DNA of 64,000 nucleotides, from NCBI RefSeq assembly GCF_014202755.1, contig NZ_JACHHK010000002.1, positions 248,001-312,000 of the forward strand, read 5' to 3'. Below the pieces are notes generated by a model, which worked only from the letters and a program-made list of their open reading frames with translations, was not told where the DNA came from and did not search any database. The translations under genes and the position numbers were made by a program. Numbering within the stretch: the first letter of the stretch is position 1; each line of letters begins with the position of its first letter. Shown here in pieces: positions 17,231 through 25,893 of this stretch. The DNA is from Catenisphaera adipataccumulans (GTDB lineage Bacteria > Bacillota_I > Bacilli_A > Erysipelotrichales > Erysipelotrichaceae).

Positions 17231-18205
17231 ATGTTTGAAGAAGAAAAATTACAAATGACAGAGGAATGGGATAAAACATTCCCGAAAAGTGAAAAAGTCG
17301 ATCACAAGAAAGTGACCTTTCATAATCGATATGGTATTACGCTGGCGGCGGATTTATATACGCCGAGAACATACAGCGGCAAGCTGGCAGCGATCGCGCT
17401 GTGCGGTCCGTTCGGCGCTGTAAAAGAACAGGCTTCCGGCTATTATGCCCAGACATTAGCAGAAAGAGGTTTTCTGACGATGGCGTTTGATCCATCCTTT
17501 ACCGGCGAGAGCGGCGGCAAGGTGAGAAATGTGATGTCTGCGGATCTTTCTACAGAGGATTTTCAGGCAGCGGTGGACTTTCTGTCGGTGCAGGACAATG
17601 TAGATCCAGAGAAGATCGGCATTCTTGGCATCTGCGGCTGGGGCGGCATGGCGCTGAACACAGCGGCACTGGATACCCGGATCAAGGCAACGGTCGTTTC
17701 TACGATGTATGATATGACCCGGCTGACAAGAAATGGGTACTTTGACAGTGAAGATACGCCGGAACAGCGCTATGAAAAGAAAAAGGCGCTGAATGCCCAG
17801 CGCACCGAAGATTACCGCAGGGGGACCTATGCACGAAGCGGCGGTCTGCCGCAGCAGGCAGCCGAGGATGCCCCGCAGTTTTTGAAAGATTATGTAACGT
17901 ACTACCGGGGACGTGGTTATAACCCGCGTGCCGTCAATCCGAACGGCGGATGGAATACGACCTCCGATCTTGGACTTCTGTCCATGCCGATCCTGCAGTA
18001 CAGTGATGAGATCCAAAGCGCCGTTCTCATGATCCATGGTGAGAAAGCCCATTCTTTATATTTCGGCAAAGAAGCGTTCTCACACTTAAAAGGCGAAAAC
18101 AAAGAATTCATGTTGATCCCGGGAGCCTCTCATACCGATTTGTATGATACCGATAAGATCCCGTTCGATCGGATCGAAGCATTTTATCGTGAATATCTTG
18201 GATGA
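17231..18205 (+). CDS. Alpha/beta hydrolase with Cys nucleophile elbow
   Basis: Hydrolase of 324 aa of the dienelactone-hydrolase/YcjY-like group. The nucleophile elbow reads GICGWGG, so the expected nucleophile is Cys rather than Ser, as in dienelactone hydrolase. The late His is in PGASHTDLYD and an acid is likely in LMIHGEKA. There is no signal peptide, so it is cytoplasmic. AAGGAG lies 8 nt before the ATG. Last gene of the flavodoxin-AKR operon; its 3' end overlaps the convergent TetR gene by 22 nt. Confidence 0.86.
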   Translation: MFEEEKLQMTEEWDKTFPKSEKVDHKKVTFHNRYGITLAADLYTPRTYSGKLAAIALCGPFGAVKEQASGYYAQTLAERGFLTMAFDPSFTGESGGKVRNVMSADLSTEDFQAAVDFLSVQDNVDPEKIGILGICGWGGMALNTAALDTRIKATVVSTMYDMTRLTRNGYFDSEDTPEQRYEKKKALNAQRTEDYRRGTYARSGGLPQQAAEDAPQFLKDYVTYYRGRGYNPRAVNPNGGWNTTSDLGLLSMPILQYSDEIQSAVLMIHGEKAHSLYFGKEAFSHLKGENKEFMLIPGASHTDLYDTDKIPFDRIEAFYREYLG

Positions 18206-18819
18206 TGGGTTTGATCCGATGAACGAAGCCATGCATCCAGCCCGTTGCACACTAAGGTGATGGTGATCTGGATGATGTCTTCCAGGGGGATGCGTTTCTG
18301 ATCGGCGACCCACTGCCGGTAGATGGAAAGGGTTGACTGCGAGACAAAGGCCATGATGATATTTTGAAGATAGGGATCTTTTGCCTTGGCGTTTTCTTCT
18401 TTCCATGTATCCCGCATGATCGCGTTGACCATCCGGCGGTTGATGTAGTGGTAATTGCCGCTGCACGCCAGACGTTCTCCGAATTTTCCGGATTCTTCCA
18501 TGCTTAGATAAAAGGCACGGGTGATTTTATCCATGTCATACGGCGGCTTGAGATTCTTGATCCGCTCCATAAAGCGCTGGCTCATTTCGTTCTGCATTTC
18601 ACCAAGCAGATCGTCCAATGAATCATAGTGAAGATAAAACGTCTTGCGGTTGATGCCGGCCCGGTCGGTCAATTCTTTGATCGTGATCTGTTCGTAATCC
18701 ATTTCGCAGATCATATCCGTAAAAGCACTGCGGATGGCTTCCCGGGTGCGTGTGACGCGCATATCTGGATGTTTCTGTGTGCTGTTTCCAGTTTTTTGTT
18801 GAGATGTTTTTGTGGCCAT
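18184..18819 (-). CDS. TetR/AcrR-family regulator
   Basis: Repressor of 211 aa. Residues about 20-65 form the TetR helix-turn-helix with RTREAIRSAFTDMI and ITIKELTDRAGINRKTFYLHYDSLDDLL; the rest is a helical ligand-binding and dimer domain. AGGAGG precedes the start on the minus strand. It converges on the hydrolase and is divergent from the acetyltransferase at 18917, so it may control either its own gene or that neighbour. Ligand unknown. Confidence 0.9.
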   Translation of the reverse strand: MATKTSQQKTGNSTQKHPDMRVTRTREAIRSAFTDMICEMDYEQITIKELTDRAGINRKTFYLHYDSLDDLLGEMQNEMSQRFMERIKNLKPPYDMDKITRAFYLSMEESGKFGERLACSGNYHYINRRMVNAIMRDTWKEENAKAKDPYLQNIIMAFVSQSTLSIYRQWVADQKRIPLEDIIQITITLVCNGLDAWLRSSDQTHHPRYSR

Positions 18820-18916
18820 AAGGATCCTCCTGGTTGATTCTAAATGTATATTACCATGTGAGGAATAATGGACACAAGGGAATATAGAAGAATGTTGATA
18901 AGAAAGGAAATGTTGT

Positions 18917-19474
18917 ATGGAATGTGAAGAAACAATCGTGGATACAAGGGACTATCGACCGGAAGAAAGAAAAGCAGGAGAACGGATCAATCACCTGTTG
19001 TTTCTGCTGAATCAAACAGAGCCGTCTTCTCCGGAATATCGCAGTCTGCTCAAGGAACTGTTCAAAGACAAGCTTGGCGAAGGAAGTTTTGTTGGTGCGG
19101 GGCTGCATGGCGCAGCGCTGGATCGGGTCACGATCGGCAAGGATGTCCTGGTCAATACGAACGCTTTATTCATGGCCCGAGGCGGCATCACCATTGAGGA
19201 TCATGTGATGATTGCTTCCGATGCTTCGATCCTGACAAACAATCATGATCCATATGACCGCAGAGTGCTGCCCTGCCGTCCGGTCCTGATCAAGGAAGGC
19301 GCCTGGATCGGTGCGCATGCCATTGTTCTGCCCGGTGTCTGCATCGGGCGCTATGCGATCGTAGGCGCGGGCTCCGTGGTGACGAAGGATATTCCGGATT
19401 ATGGCGTAGCGGTGGGCAACCCGGCACGTGTCATCCGGATGCTGGATCCGGATAAGTTCCCGGCCAGTGAATGA
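18917..19474 (+). CDS. Maltose/galactoside O-acetyltransferase-like protein
   Basis: Trimeric left-handed beta-helix acetyltransferase of 185 aa (LacA/Maa type). An N-terminal cap (YRPEERKAGERINHLLFLLNQ) precedes hexapeptide repeats, the catalytic His in ILTNNHDPYD, GAWIGAHAIVLPGVCIGRYAIVGAGSVVTKDIPDYGVAVGNPARVI and an acetyl-CoA-binding end. AAAGGA precedes the ATG. Likely detoxifies non-metabolisable sugars by O-acetylation. A strong terminator follows. Confidence 0.9.
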   Translation: MECEETIVDTRDYRPEERKAGERINHLLFLLNQTEPSSPEYRSLLKELFKDKLGEGSFVGAGLHGAALDRVTIGKDVLVNTNALFMARGGITIEDHVMIASDASILTNNHDPYDRRVLPCRPVLIKEGAWIGAHAIVLPGVCIGRYAIVGAGSVVTKDIPDYGVAVGNPARVIRMLDPDKFPASE

Positions 19475-19485
19475 TTTTCACCAAT

Positions 19486-19521
19486 AAACCTGCAGATTCA
19501 AAAAGGTCTGCAGGTTTTTTT
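19486..19521. terminator. Rho-independent terminator
   Basis: An 11-bp perfect stem (AAACCTGCAGA / TCTGCAGGTTT), 10-nt loop and T run lie between the acetyltransferase and the convergent minus-strand operon. Confidence 0.88.
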
Positions 19522-19547
19522 GTGGAAATATTTGATGTGGTTTGCGG

Positions 19548-20558
19548 TTAAATGGTGCCGGTTGCCTTGCCTAGCTTTGCTTGAACGTTCTTTATGGTTG
19601 TTTCAGATTCTTCTGTCAGAGATCCCGCTTCTGTTAATATTGGCGTATCTAACAAAGATTTGATCGTTACTGCGAAGCTTGCGCAGGAAGCAATGATTTT
19701 CTTCGATTCCGAAGAATAATTTCTATAGTCATTTCCTTCATTTTTCAATATATCTTCCATTCGATAAATCAGCGGTAAAAAGTAAGCATCCAGTCTGGCA
19801 AGAAGATTGTAATACATATAGCTTCTTCGCCGGATCGATTCGCATTGTAAAGATGCAGCACTTAATTGTTCATTGATTTGATTGGCTTCTTCTTGATTGA
19901 TGTAAGCATTTTCGAGATTTTTCTTCGCGGCTGTGCTCGTCACAAAGCCCATGACCATCAGTGCCGGGCCGGCGACCAATCCGCCAAGTACATACATACC
20001 GCCAGTCATACCGAGGCCGCCGGCAGCCAATGATCCACCGCCAAAAAAGGCCAGCGTTGCATTTCTTGCCGCGGCACCGCTCAGTGAAGCGATTGCTGTT
20101 CCTGTCGAAGCCGTAGCAAAAATCTTAGCGGAACTGTAAGCGCCGAAAGCAACAAGTGCTCCGCTTGCTGTTCCGGCAGTGACACCGCCAACAATCGATC
20201 CTGCAAAATTGACCATGGTCTTCATATCTGCAAATTCTTTTGAGTCAATATGGAAATTTTTCAGTTCTTCCAGGCCGATGGAATCTCTGAAATCTACATT
20301 CTTGATTTGTGCGAATGCTTCGATAAATTCATTCATACTGTTGTTTAATACAAAAAGCTTTTCCTCGCCAAGCCTGCCGAGCGCTTTTCCGCAAGCCTGT
20401 TTTTGCACATCTAAGGTTTTTGATGATTCATCCACAAGTTCCTGCGCGGATTGATTGATCTTGGACGCATTGTTTGCATTTAGTCCGGCCTGCACAGTGT
20501 TTTTGATTCCGATCCCGCTGGTTGTGACCGCTATACCGATAAATAATGGTAATGGCAT
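19548..20558 (-). CDS. Gly/Ala-rich membrane-active protein, unknown function
   Basis: I do not recognise a named family. The 336-aa protein has a hydrophobic start, a helical segment (residues about 30-115) and then a long Gly/Ala-rich hydrophobic core of about 100 residues with repeated small-residue motifs (GSIVGGVTAGTASGALVAFGAYSS-like; FFGGGSLAAGGLGMTGG; LGGLVAGPALMVMGF), then another helical soluble region with QCESIRRRSYMYYNLLARLD. Small-residue hairpins of this sort insert into membranes in pore-forming or vesicle-type proteins. Last gene of the operon with M48 and TerB genes; 11 nt after the TerB stop. Confidence 0.75.
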   Translation of the reverse strand: MPLPLFIGIAVTTSGIGIKNTVQAGLNANNASKINQSAQELVDESSKTLDVQKQACGKALGRLGEEKLFVLNNSMNEFIEAFAQIKNVDFRDSIGLEELKNFHIDSKEFADMKTMVNFAGSIVGGVTAGTASGALVAFGAYSSAKIFATASTGTAIASLSGAAARNATLAFFGGGSLAAGGLGMTGGMYVLGGLVAGPALMVMGFVTSTAAKKNLENAYINQEEANQINEQLSAASLQCESIRRRSYMYYNLLARLDAYFLPLIYRMEDILKNEGNDYRNYSSESKKIIASCASFAVTIKSLLDTPILTEAGSLTEESETTIKNVQAKLGKATGTI

Positions 20559-20569
20559 ATTTTCACCCC

Positions 20570-21352
20570 TTATATCATGACAAGGTCTTTGACGCCTTCA
20601 AAAACCGTATTCCGACGATTGTTTAGCTCATTGACCATTCTTTCGATCGTTAAATAAGGTCGATCGGTTGTTTTGATCCAGTTGATTTCTTTTTCAATAT
20701 CCATGATGGTCTGCATACTGCTTTCAAGTTCCAGGAAAAGAGCTTTGTCTACATCCAATCGCCGCACAAGATGTTTGATCAATCTTCTTTCATTATCGTT
20801 GGCATTCCCGTCACTGTATGCAATGGTCAACAGATCCCAAATCAGAAGCTTGGGTGTGATATATGCATCTATACTTGGCTGAGACGTAAGAAGCGCTTTT
20901 TCCACTGCATCCTGAAGAAAATCATATTCATCATCATTATCGATCACTTTATCCAGTTCACGATGACAGTCCTGCATGATTGCATCTTTTTTCTCGGCAA
21001 AATGAGGATCCAGTTCCTTTGCGAGTTCTTCGAATTTCTTTTCTTCAATATCTAAGATTTTACCGTCAGCGACCATGAGATAATAAATGATCTTTATGGC
21101 CGATTCGGTCGAAAGCACCGGATTATTTGTGTTTTTAACTGCTTCTGGTTCCTCTTTTTTCTTAAAGACATTCTTTACGTTTTCCGTTGCATTCAATGCA
21201 GTTTTTTTGGCGTTGTCTGCAGCTTGCTTTGCGCTTTCTGCATTGATTTCCGGCATTTTCACATCCTTTACGGACTGTTTGATTGTTTCGGTTGAATCTT
21301 GCAGTTTATCCTGAATATTTTTCAGGCCGCTGCTGATATCGATCTTGGGCAT
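20570..21352 (-). CDS. TerB-domain protein
   Basis: Protein of 260 aa. Residues 1-75 are an amphipathic, Lys/Ala-rich helix with repeated 11-residue-like spacing (SAKQAADNAKKTALNATENVKN), able to bind membrane. Residues about 85-230 carry the TerB fold with its two acidic repeats, MVADGKILDIEEKKFEEL and IAYSDGNANDNERRLIKHL, known as metal-binding in TerB. TerB proteins occur in tellurite-type and phage-stress systems. It lies between the metalloprotease (14-nt gap) and the Gly-rich protein (11-nt gap), so all three are one operon. Confidence 0.85.
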   Translation of the reverse strand: MPKIDISSGLKNIQDKLQDSTETIKQSVKDVKMPEINAESAKQAADNAKKTALNATENVKNVFKKKEEPEAVKNTNNPVLSTESAIKIIYYLMVADGKILDIEEKKFEELAKELDPHFAEKKDAIMQDCHRELDKVIDNDDEYDFLQDAVEKALLTSQPSIDAYITPKLLIWDLLTIAYSDGNANDNERRLIKHLVRRLDVDKALFLELESSMQTIMDIEKEINWIKTTDRPYLTIERMVNELNNRRNTVFEGVKDLVMI

Positions 21353-21366
21353 ATATTTTCTCCTTT

Positions 21367-23772
21367 CTACAAAATGAAGGCTTCGTCAGAATCCATCAGA
21401 GCATCGAATTCTTTTTGATTGGTAAACTGAGGATCTCTTCCGAGTATCTTTTGAATAGTTACATTTCCTTTGATGATCTGGTTGGAATTATCTTCCGCTA
21501 TTCCTTTTTGAATATCATTGAAGCCATTCATAAATTCTGTAATATCTTCCGCAAGGAATATCGTTACTTGCTCGGTGAGCCATTGTTCATATTCCCTCAA
21601 TCGCTGAATATCTGTTTGTTTCTTGATCTCAGTCAGAAGCAGTTTTTCATGTATCAGTTCTGCTTTCTTTTTCTCAGACGAGATTTCTTTTACAATCGCA
21701 TAGGTGGCTCTTCCTGCACCAACATAGTTATATCGAGCCGCAAATTTACCTGAGAAAAGGATCCAGTTTCCTTTTGATTTCAATGCCGCATGAACGGCAG
21801 CATCTGTAGTATCCGCAGTTGTAAATGTCATCGAAGCAATAGTCAGCATGCGGTTCACGGAACGATTGTTGAATGGAATTACTTTTTGCCAGTCAATGTC
21901 TTTGTATGTACCGCCGTTCTGTTTCATGATTTCCGTTTGTTTGATTAACTCTGCGACAAAATATAGAACTCGTGTAAAAATTTCTACAAACAAAACAGGG
22001 ACTGCCTGCTTTTTTGCAAGATTGACCGCAGCCAGTTCATGCCGCAGATCGATTTTCTGCTTTTGATAAAGATTATTCATAGTCTCTGGCAGACCTGTAT
22101 CTTTTAAGATCGGAAGTGCTGCTATTTCATAAAACAGTGAAATGAAAACACCCGGAATGCCCATTCCGGCGCCGGCGGTATTCTTAGAACCGCCCATGTC
22201 ACTGACAAGATGGCCAAACCAATTGTCGGCGCATTTGGCAATCTCGATCAAGATTGGCGTCGATGCAGCAAGATGAGCGATTCTATGGATATTCTCAGGT
22301 AATTTGTGTCCATATTCTTCTTCAAACGCTTGTTCGTCCATTGTGACAAGCCAGTTCAAAATAGCGGTAATTACTGCCGGTATAACATTTCTGATAATGT
22401 CTTCTCTGGAAGTTTCAATAAATACAAAATGCCATTCGCCGTCACGATTAACAAAAATACCGATTCTGAGAAACTGAACGATGAGTGCGGCCAATAAACC
22501 AGCCGGAGTCGGATGATGGGCCAGATCGGCAAGATGGTGATTCTTTGCGGAAACTCTAATATTTGCACCTTTCCACACATTGTCTTGATCAACTTTAAAT
22601 TCTTTTTCTAATTCGGATATGGCATCTTTCAGTCTATCTTTATGAATGCCTCTGGCCTTTGCGTATTCCTGAATAAAGTGATTGACTTGTTTATGCGAAA
22701 GGCCAATAGTTCCCTTGGTCATTGTTGTTTCACCAACATAGACTGCATCGATGATTCCTGCAACGATACCGGCTCCTACTGCGAGTGCATATTCAGTACG
22801 GTCGGCATGATTTGTATATCGGTCCAGTTCGCTGTTGATACGAACGAGTTCTTTTTGAATATCTGCTTCCGACATTGAGTTTTTTGAAGATGTTTCTACC
22901 TGTACCTCTGCATTGATGATTTCTTCATTATCGAAAGATTTTATTTGTGGATTGTTTTCGGAGAGCACTGAATAGGTGCCCTTCAGGATCCTATGATATT
23001 GTTCAGATTGAGCCCATGTATTACTTTCATATAGACGGGTGGCCAAAAGAGATTGGCTGTCTTCTTGAGAAAGTATTTTATCAATGATCTGATTCGCATT
23101 ATTTTCATCCGCAAAGTTATCAAGATTTAATGCTTTTTGAAAGAATTCACTTTGATTGACTTGATCGGGATCATAGCCATGTATTTTTAACAGTACTTTG
23201 ATTAGATGGTCTGCACTTCCATCACAAAGAACGGCAGCGCGATCAGCAGTCAGCTCACTGCAGTATGCCCAAAACTGTAGAGCTTTAGACAAAGATGGTG
23301 TCAGTATATTATCAACATCGGGTATATTCAGTATACGGTCATTTGTCTTACTCATTATTTGTATGGCCATGGAATAATACAAAAAATGCGGATCGGCAAT
23401 ATGACCGCATTCATGTGCAAGTACACTGGCGATGAGAGCTGGTTCTGTCTGTTCTGCTAAAGCAGAGGTGATGTAAATAAATGGGTGTGCACAACCGCCG
23501 ACCGCCGCATGCATCTTCGAGGAATGTACGCAGTAAAGTTCCGGTAAATCGATCCCTAGCTTTTCACAAATTGGCGGCAGTAAATGATAAATCTCAGGCA
23601 TATTATTTTTACCCAACTGTACCCCATCGGATAAGATATGATTTTTAACAGTTTGTTCATCACAATTCTTAATGCAGAGCTCACGAAGTTTCTCAGTTTC
23701 AGGAAACCGACTGAATGCCTCGAATGCGGTCTTATCTAAATCATGAACGTAAAGTTCCGGACGGAAAGCCAT
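21367..23772 (-). CDS. M48-type metalloprotease fused to a membrane domain
   Basis: Predicted zinc protease of 801 aa. HECGH at residues 120-124 and the downstream ligand in SELTADRA (E173) give a complete M48 site; there is no signal peptide, so the protease domain is probably cytosolic or membrane-bound. Residues about 350-640 form a second domain with GAGIVAGIIDAV, NHHLADLAHHPTPAGLLAAL and VSDMGGSKNTAGAGMGIPG, conserved-looking His/Gly motifs around several hydrophobic helices. The C-terminal 130 residues are helical and charged. ATG 23772 has AAGGAGG at 9 nt; the earlier start lacks one. First gene of a three-gene operon. Confidence 0.87.
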   Translation of the reverse strand: MAFRPELYVHDLDKTAFEAFSRFPETEKLRELCIKNCDEQTVKNHILSDGVQLGKNNMPEIYHLLPPICEKLGIDLPELYCVHSSKMHAAVGGCAHPFIYITSALAEQTEPALIASVLAHECGHIADPHFLYYSMAIQIMSKTNDRILNIPDVDNILTPSLSKALQFWAYCSELTADRAAVLCDGSADHLIKVLLKIHGYDPDQVNQSEFFQKALNLDNFADENNANQIIDKILSQEDSQSLLATRLYESNTWAQSEQYHRILKGTYSVLSENNPQIKSFDNEEIINAEVQVETSSKNSMSEADIQKELVRINSELDRYTNHADRTEYALAVGAGIVAGIIDAVYVGETTMTKGTIGLSHKQVNHFIQEYAKARGIHKDRLKDAISELEKEFKVDQDNVWKGANIRVSAKNHHLADLAHHPTPAGLLAALIVQFLRIGIFVNRDGEWHFVFIETSREDIIRNVIPAVITAILNWLVTMDEQAFEEEYGHKLPENIHRIAHLAASTPILIEIAKCADNWFGHLVSDMGGSKNTAGAGMGIPGVFISLFYEIAALPILKDTGLPETMNNLYQKQKIDLRHELAAVNLAKKQAVPVLFVEIFTRVLYFVAELIKQTEIMKQNGGTYKDIDWQKVIPFNNRSVNRMLTIASMTFTTADTTDAAVHAALKSKGNWILFSGKFAARYNYVGAGRATYAIVKEISSEKKKAELIHEKLLLTEIKKQTDIQRLREYEQWLTEQVTIFLAEDITEFMNGFNDIQKGIAEDNSNQIIKGNVTIQKILGRDPQFTNQKEFDALMDSDEAFIL

Positions 23773-24152
23773 GATACATTTCCTCCTTTTTCGATATTGG
23801 TTGCACAATGCCATCAAGCTTACAATCCAGCGTTGTATAATGCGTTTTTAAATATTTTCACGAACGCGTTATGTTTCACCATTTTGCCATTGTATTTACG
23901 CTGAGTTTTGATTGTTTGATCAGTCAGCGTTTTTTACATTTGTGATAAAGGATAATGGTCATTCTATTTGTCTTAGGACATACTTTTAAAATAATTATTT
24001 CTGTTTATTTTATTATGAAGGTTTTTCTTTTATTTTGGAAGATTTAATATAATAAATTTAAGAAAGCTAAAACAAATGAGGTGGATCATCGTACTATGTT
24101 CGAGGATTGCGGTATTGATATTCATTTCTATTGTTGGAGGGGGGAACAGAAA
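23773..24152. other. Intergenic region with divergent promoters
   Basis: No gene is visible. It holds the promoter of the minus-strand protease operon, a TATAAT at 23836-23841 on the plus strand and the isolated plus-strand terminator at 23898-23936. Confidence 0.5.
23898..23936 (+). terminator. Terminator with no upstream plus-strand gene
   Basis: The stem ACGCTGA / TCAGCGT is followed by seven T. No plus-strand gene lies before it, so it may end a short RNA starting near 23848 or be left from a lost gene. Confidence 0.6.
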
Positions 24153-24604
24153 ATGGAGAGAGTGCTCACAGAAATACTTCTATTGATTCAATTTATTCTT
24201 ATCGTCCTTTGCGTTGCCCGATTTTATAAAACCGTTTGTGGAAATACACGAACGAACAGATGGAAAACCGAATCTTGCATGTTTCCTGCAGGAAGTACGG
24301 CCGTACCTTTGAAGGAACGCAGAACAGTTTGAAGATGGGAATCATGCATAAAGAAATAAGTTCTACAAAGACAAAAATCAAAGGCGGAGCAGTCGTAAAT
24401 GAGCCAGAATACATCAGTTATGCGCGCAAAGTTTACTGTCCGTACTGCAAGTCAATGGAGTGGGCGGACATCCAAGATATCGATGAAATCAGTGAGGAAA
24501 ACCGGCAGGCCGTAAGACCGTATCTCATCCAGCTCATTATAAGCGTGATCGCGATCAGTACAATTTATTCGTTGCTTGCCAAACTTGTCAGTGTCATTTT
24601 CTGA
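24153..24604 (+). pseudogene. Small membrane/zinc-ribbon protein, apparently frame-disrupted
   Basis: The ATG at 24153 has a strong GGAGGGGGG site and encodes one membrane helix (TEILLLIQFILIVLCVARFY), then loses sense and stops at 24332. An overlapping frame (open from 24230 to 24604) supplies what looks like the rest: KGGAVVNEPEYISYARKVYCPYCK, a cysteine pair, an acidic stretch and a final membrane helix. That frame has no ribosome site of its own. A frameshift within 24230-24332 would join them into one protein of about 150 aa. Alternatives are two real small genes or a sequencing error. Confidence 0.5.
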
Positions 24605-24663
24605 AGCTTGTGTGAAATATTGTTATTTGGATTTTATAGTAATTAGCCATTATACAGAATCAT

Positions 24664-24704
24664 CGGAACAATCAGTTTTATTCTGATTGTTTCGGTGTTT
24701 TTTT
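24664..24704 (+). terminator. Rho-independent terminator
   Basis: A 12-bp stem (CGGAACAATCAG / CTGATTGTTTCG, one G-T pair) and a run of seven T lie after the small membrane protein. The rest of the gap up to 24956 is AT-rich and shows nothing else. Confidence 0.78.
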
Positions 24705-24956
24705 ATGTGTTGATGAACAATTCAAAATATAACGTAAGAAAAGCATCATGAATGTGCAATATACTTTTGAATCATTAATATTGTTTACGACCATTAAATT
24801 TATAATAACTGATAAAAAATTTATAAAAGGTGATTATTGATTTGAATAAAGCAATATTAAATTGTGGAAAACCATGGTTAATGTTATACTTATAAAGGTA
24901 TATATAAGCGCATACATTCTACAAAGTATGTGAATTCTTTATGGAGATATAAGACC

Positions 24957-25178
24957 ATGGCAGTAAGCTATAAAAAACTTTGGAAAATGTTGATTGATAA
25001 AGAGATGAAACGTACTGAATTGCGTGATGCAGTGGACATGAGCACCAATACATTGGCAAAGCTGGGGAAAAACGAATATATCTCTTTAGAGATGTTAGAT
25101 AGAATTTGCACATATCTTAACTGTGATATTGGTGATGTAATGGAGATTGTTCCTTCGAAACAAAAGGATAAAGTTTAA
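24957..25178 (+). CDS. Cro/CI-type helix-turn-helix regulator
   Basis: Small DNA-binding protein of 73 aa, one XRE domain (HTH_26/YozG-like): SYKKLWKMLIDKEMKRTELRDAVDMSTNTLAKLGKNEYISLEMLDRI in position for helices 1-4, then LNCDIGDVMEIVP. ATG 24957 follows GGAG at 10 nt; the upstream in-frame start at 24930 has no site. It stands at the left edge of the AT-rich defence island and may regulate the phosphorothioation operon 700 bp downstream; this rests on position only. Confidence 0.85.
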   Translation: MAVSYKKLWKMLIDKEMKRTELRDAVDMSTNTLAKLGKNEYISLEMLDRICTYLNCDIGDVMEIVPSKQKDKV

Positions 25179-25296
25179 TGAACATAGAAGAGTACAGTTC
25201 CAGATCAATGAAATACACATTCTGATTTCCAGCATTTTACCAAGAAATCAAAAGATTACTCTTTGATGAGAATTTATTAAATCTATGATAGCAGCA

Positions 25297-25515
25297 ATCG
25301 TAAAACAATGTACGATACGAAGCAATAAGAGGCAGATCATGTTTAACGAATCGTACGCTGGATAAGGACGACTCCTCACGTATAGGTATTCGTGAGACTC
25401 AGATAATTCCTTATACCGAGAAAAAGACATTTGATAGCTTTTGGTGGCATGGCCCCACCATTTATCAGCCGATAGGTTACGCATCATCGAGATTTGGGAC
25501 GGTTTGAGTCCAAAT
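25297..25515. ncRNA. Candidate structured RNA, four consecutive hairpins
   Basis: Four separate stems occur in 219 nt: ATCGTA/TACGAT (25297-25316); ATAAGGA/TCCTTAT enclosing CTCACG/CGTGAG (25362-25414); TGATA/TATCA enclosing TGGTGG/CCACCA (25432-25467); and ATTTGGGAC/GTCCAAAT with one bulged G (25492-25515). The stretch is richer in G and C than the surrounding AT-rich spacer and holds no convincing protein. The strand is not settled. It could be a regulatory or defence-associated RNA, or the relic of a mobile element. Confidence 0.4.
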
Positions 25516-25893
25516 ACAAACAACTAGCTATAAATAAGCGTAAAACGAAGTGGAATATCTGTTATAAACAAGCAGCTTGTTTTGCTTTTCTAGAATTAAA
25601 TGAATTGTGCGGCACTGTCACGTGTGATAGACTACTTATATTGGCATGTGTCTCATATTAATTGTTTAAAGCTAACATGAATACAATAGATATAGATTAT
25701 AAAAATTAGGTAAATTATTAAAAAAATATAACAGCGCTTTATAGAATAAAAATATTTTTCTATATGTAACTGCAATAATAAAGCTGTTTTAAAAAATTAT
25801 ATAAATCTTGTTTGCATAATTTATAGCATCGTTGTATGGTGGCGAGATATTAAGATATGTCAATCTGAAGCTAAAAAAAGGAGCAATGACAAC
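25516..25893. other. AT-rich leader of the defence operon
   Basis: No gene is seen. An imperfect inverted repeat (AACAGCGCTTTAT at 25730-25742 and ATAAAGCTGTT at 25788-25798) about 100 bp before the first gene may be an operator or weak terminator. The operon promoter presumably lies here. Confidence 0.4.

Noticed and set aside
25491-25515. tRNA-like T-arm (GGTTTGAGTCC)
   Set aside because: The stem does not pair in tRNA register and no acceptor or anticodon arm can be built around it.
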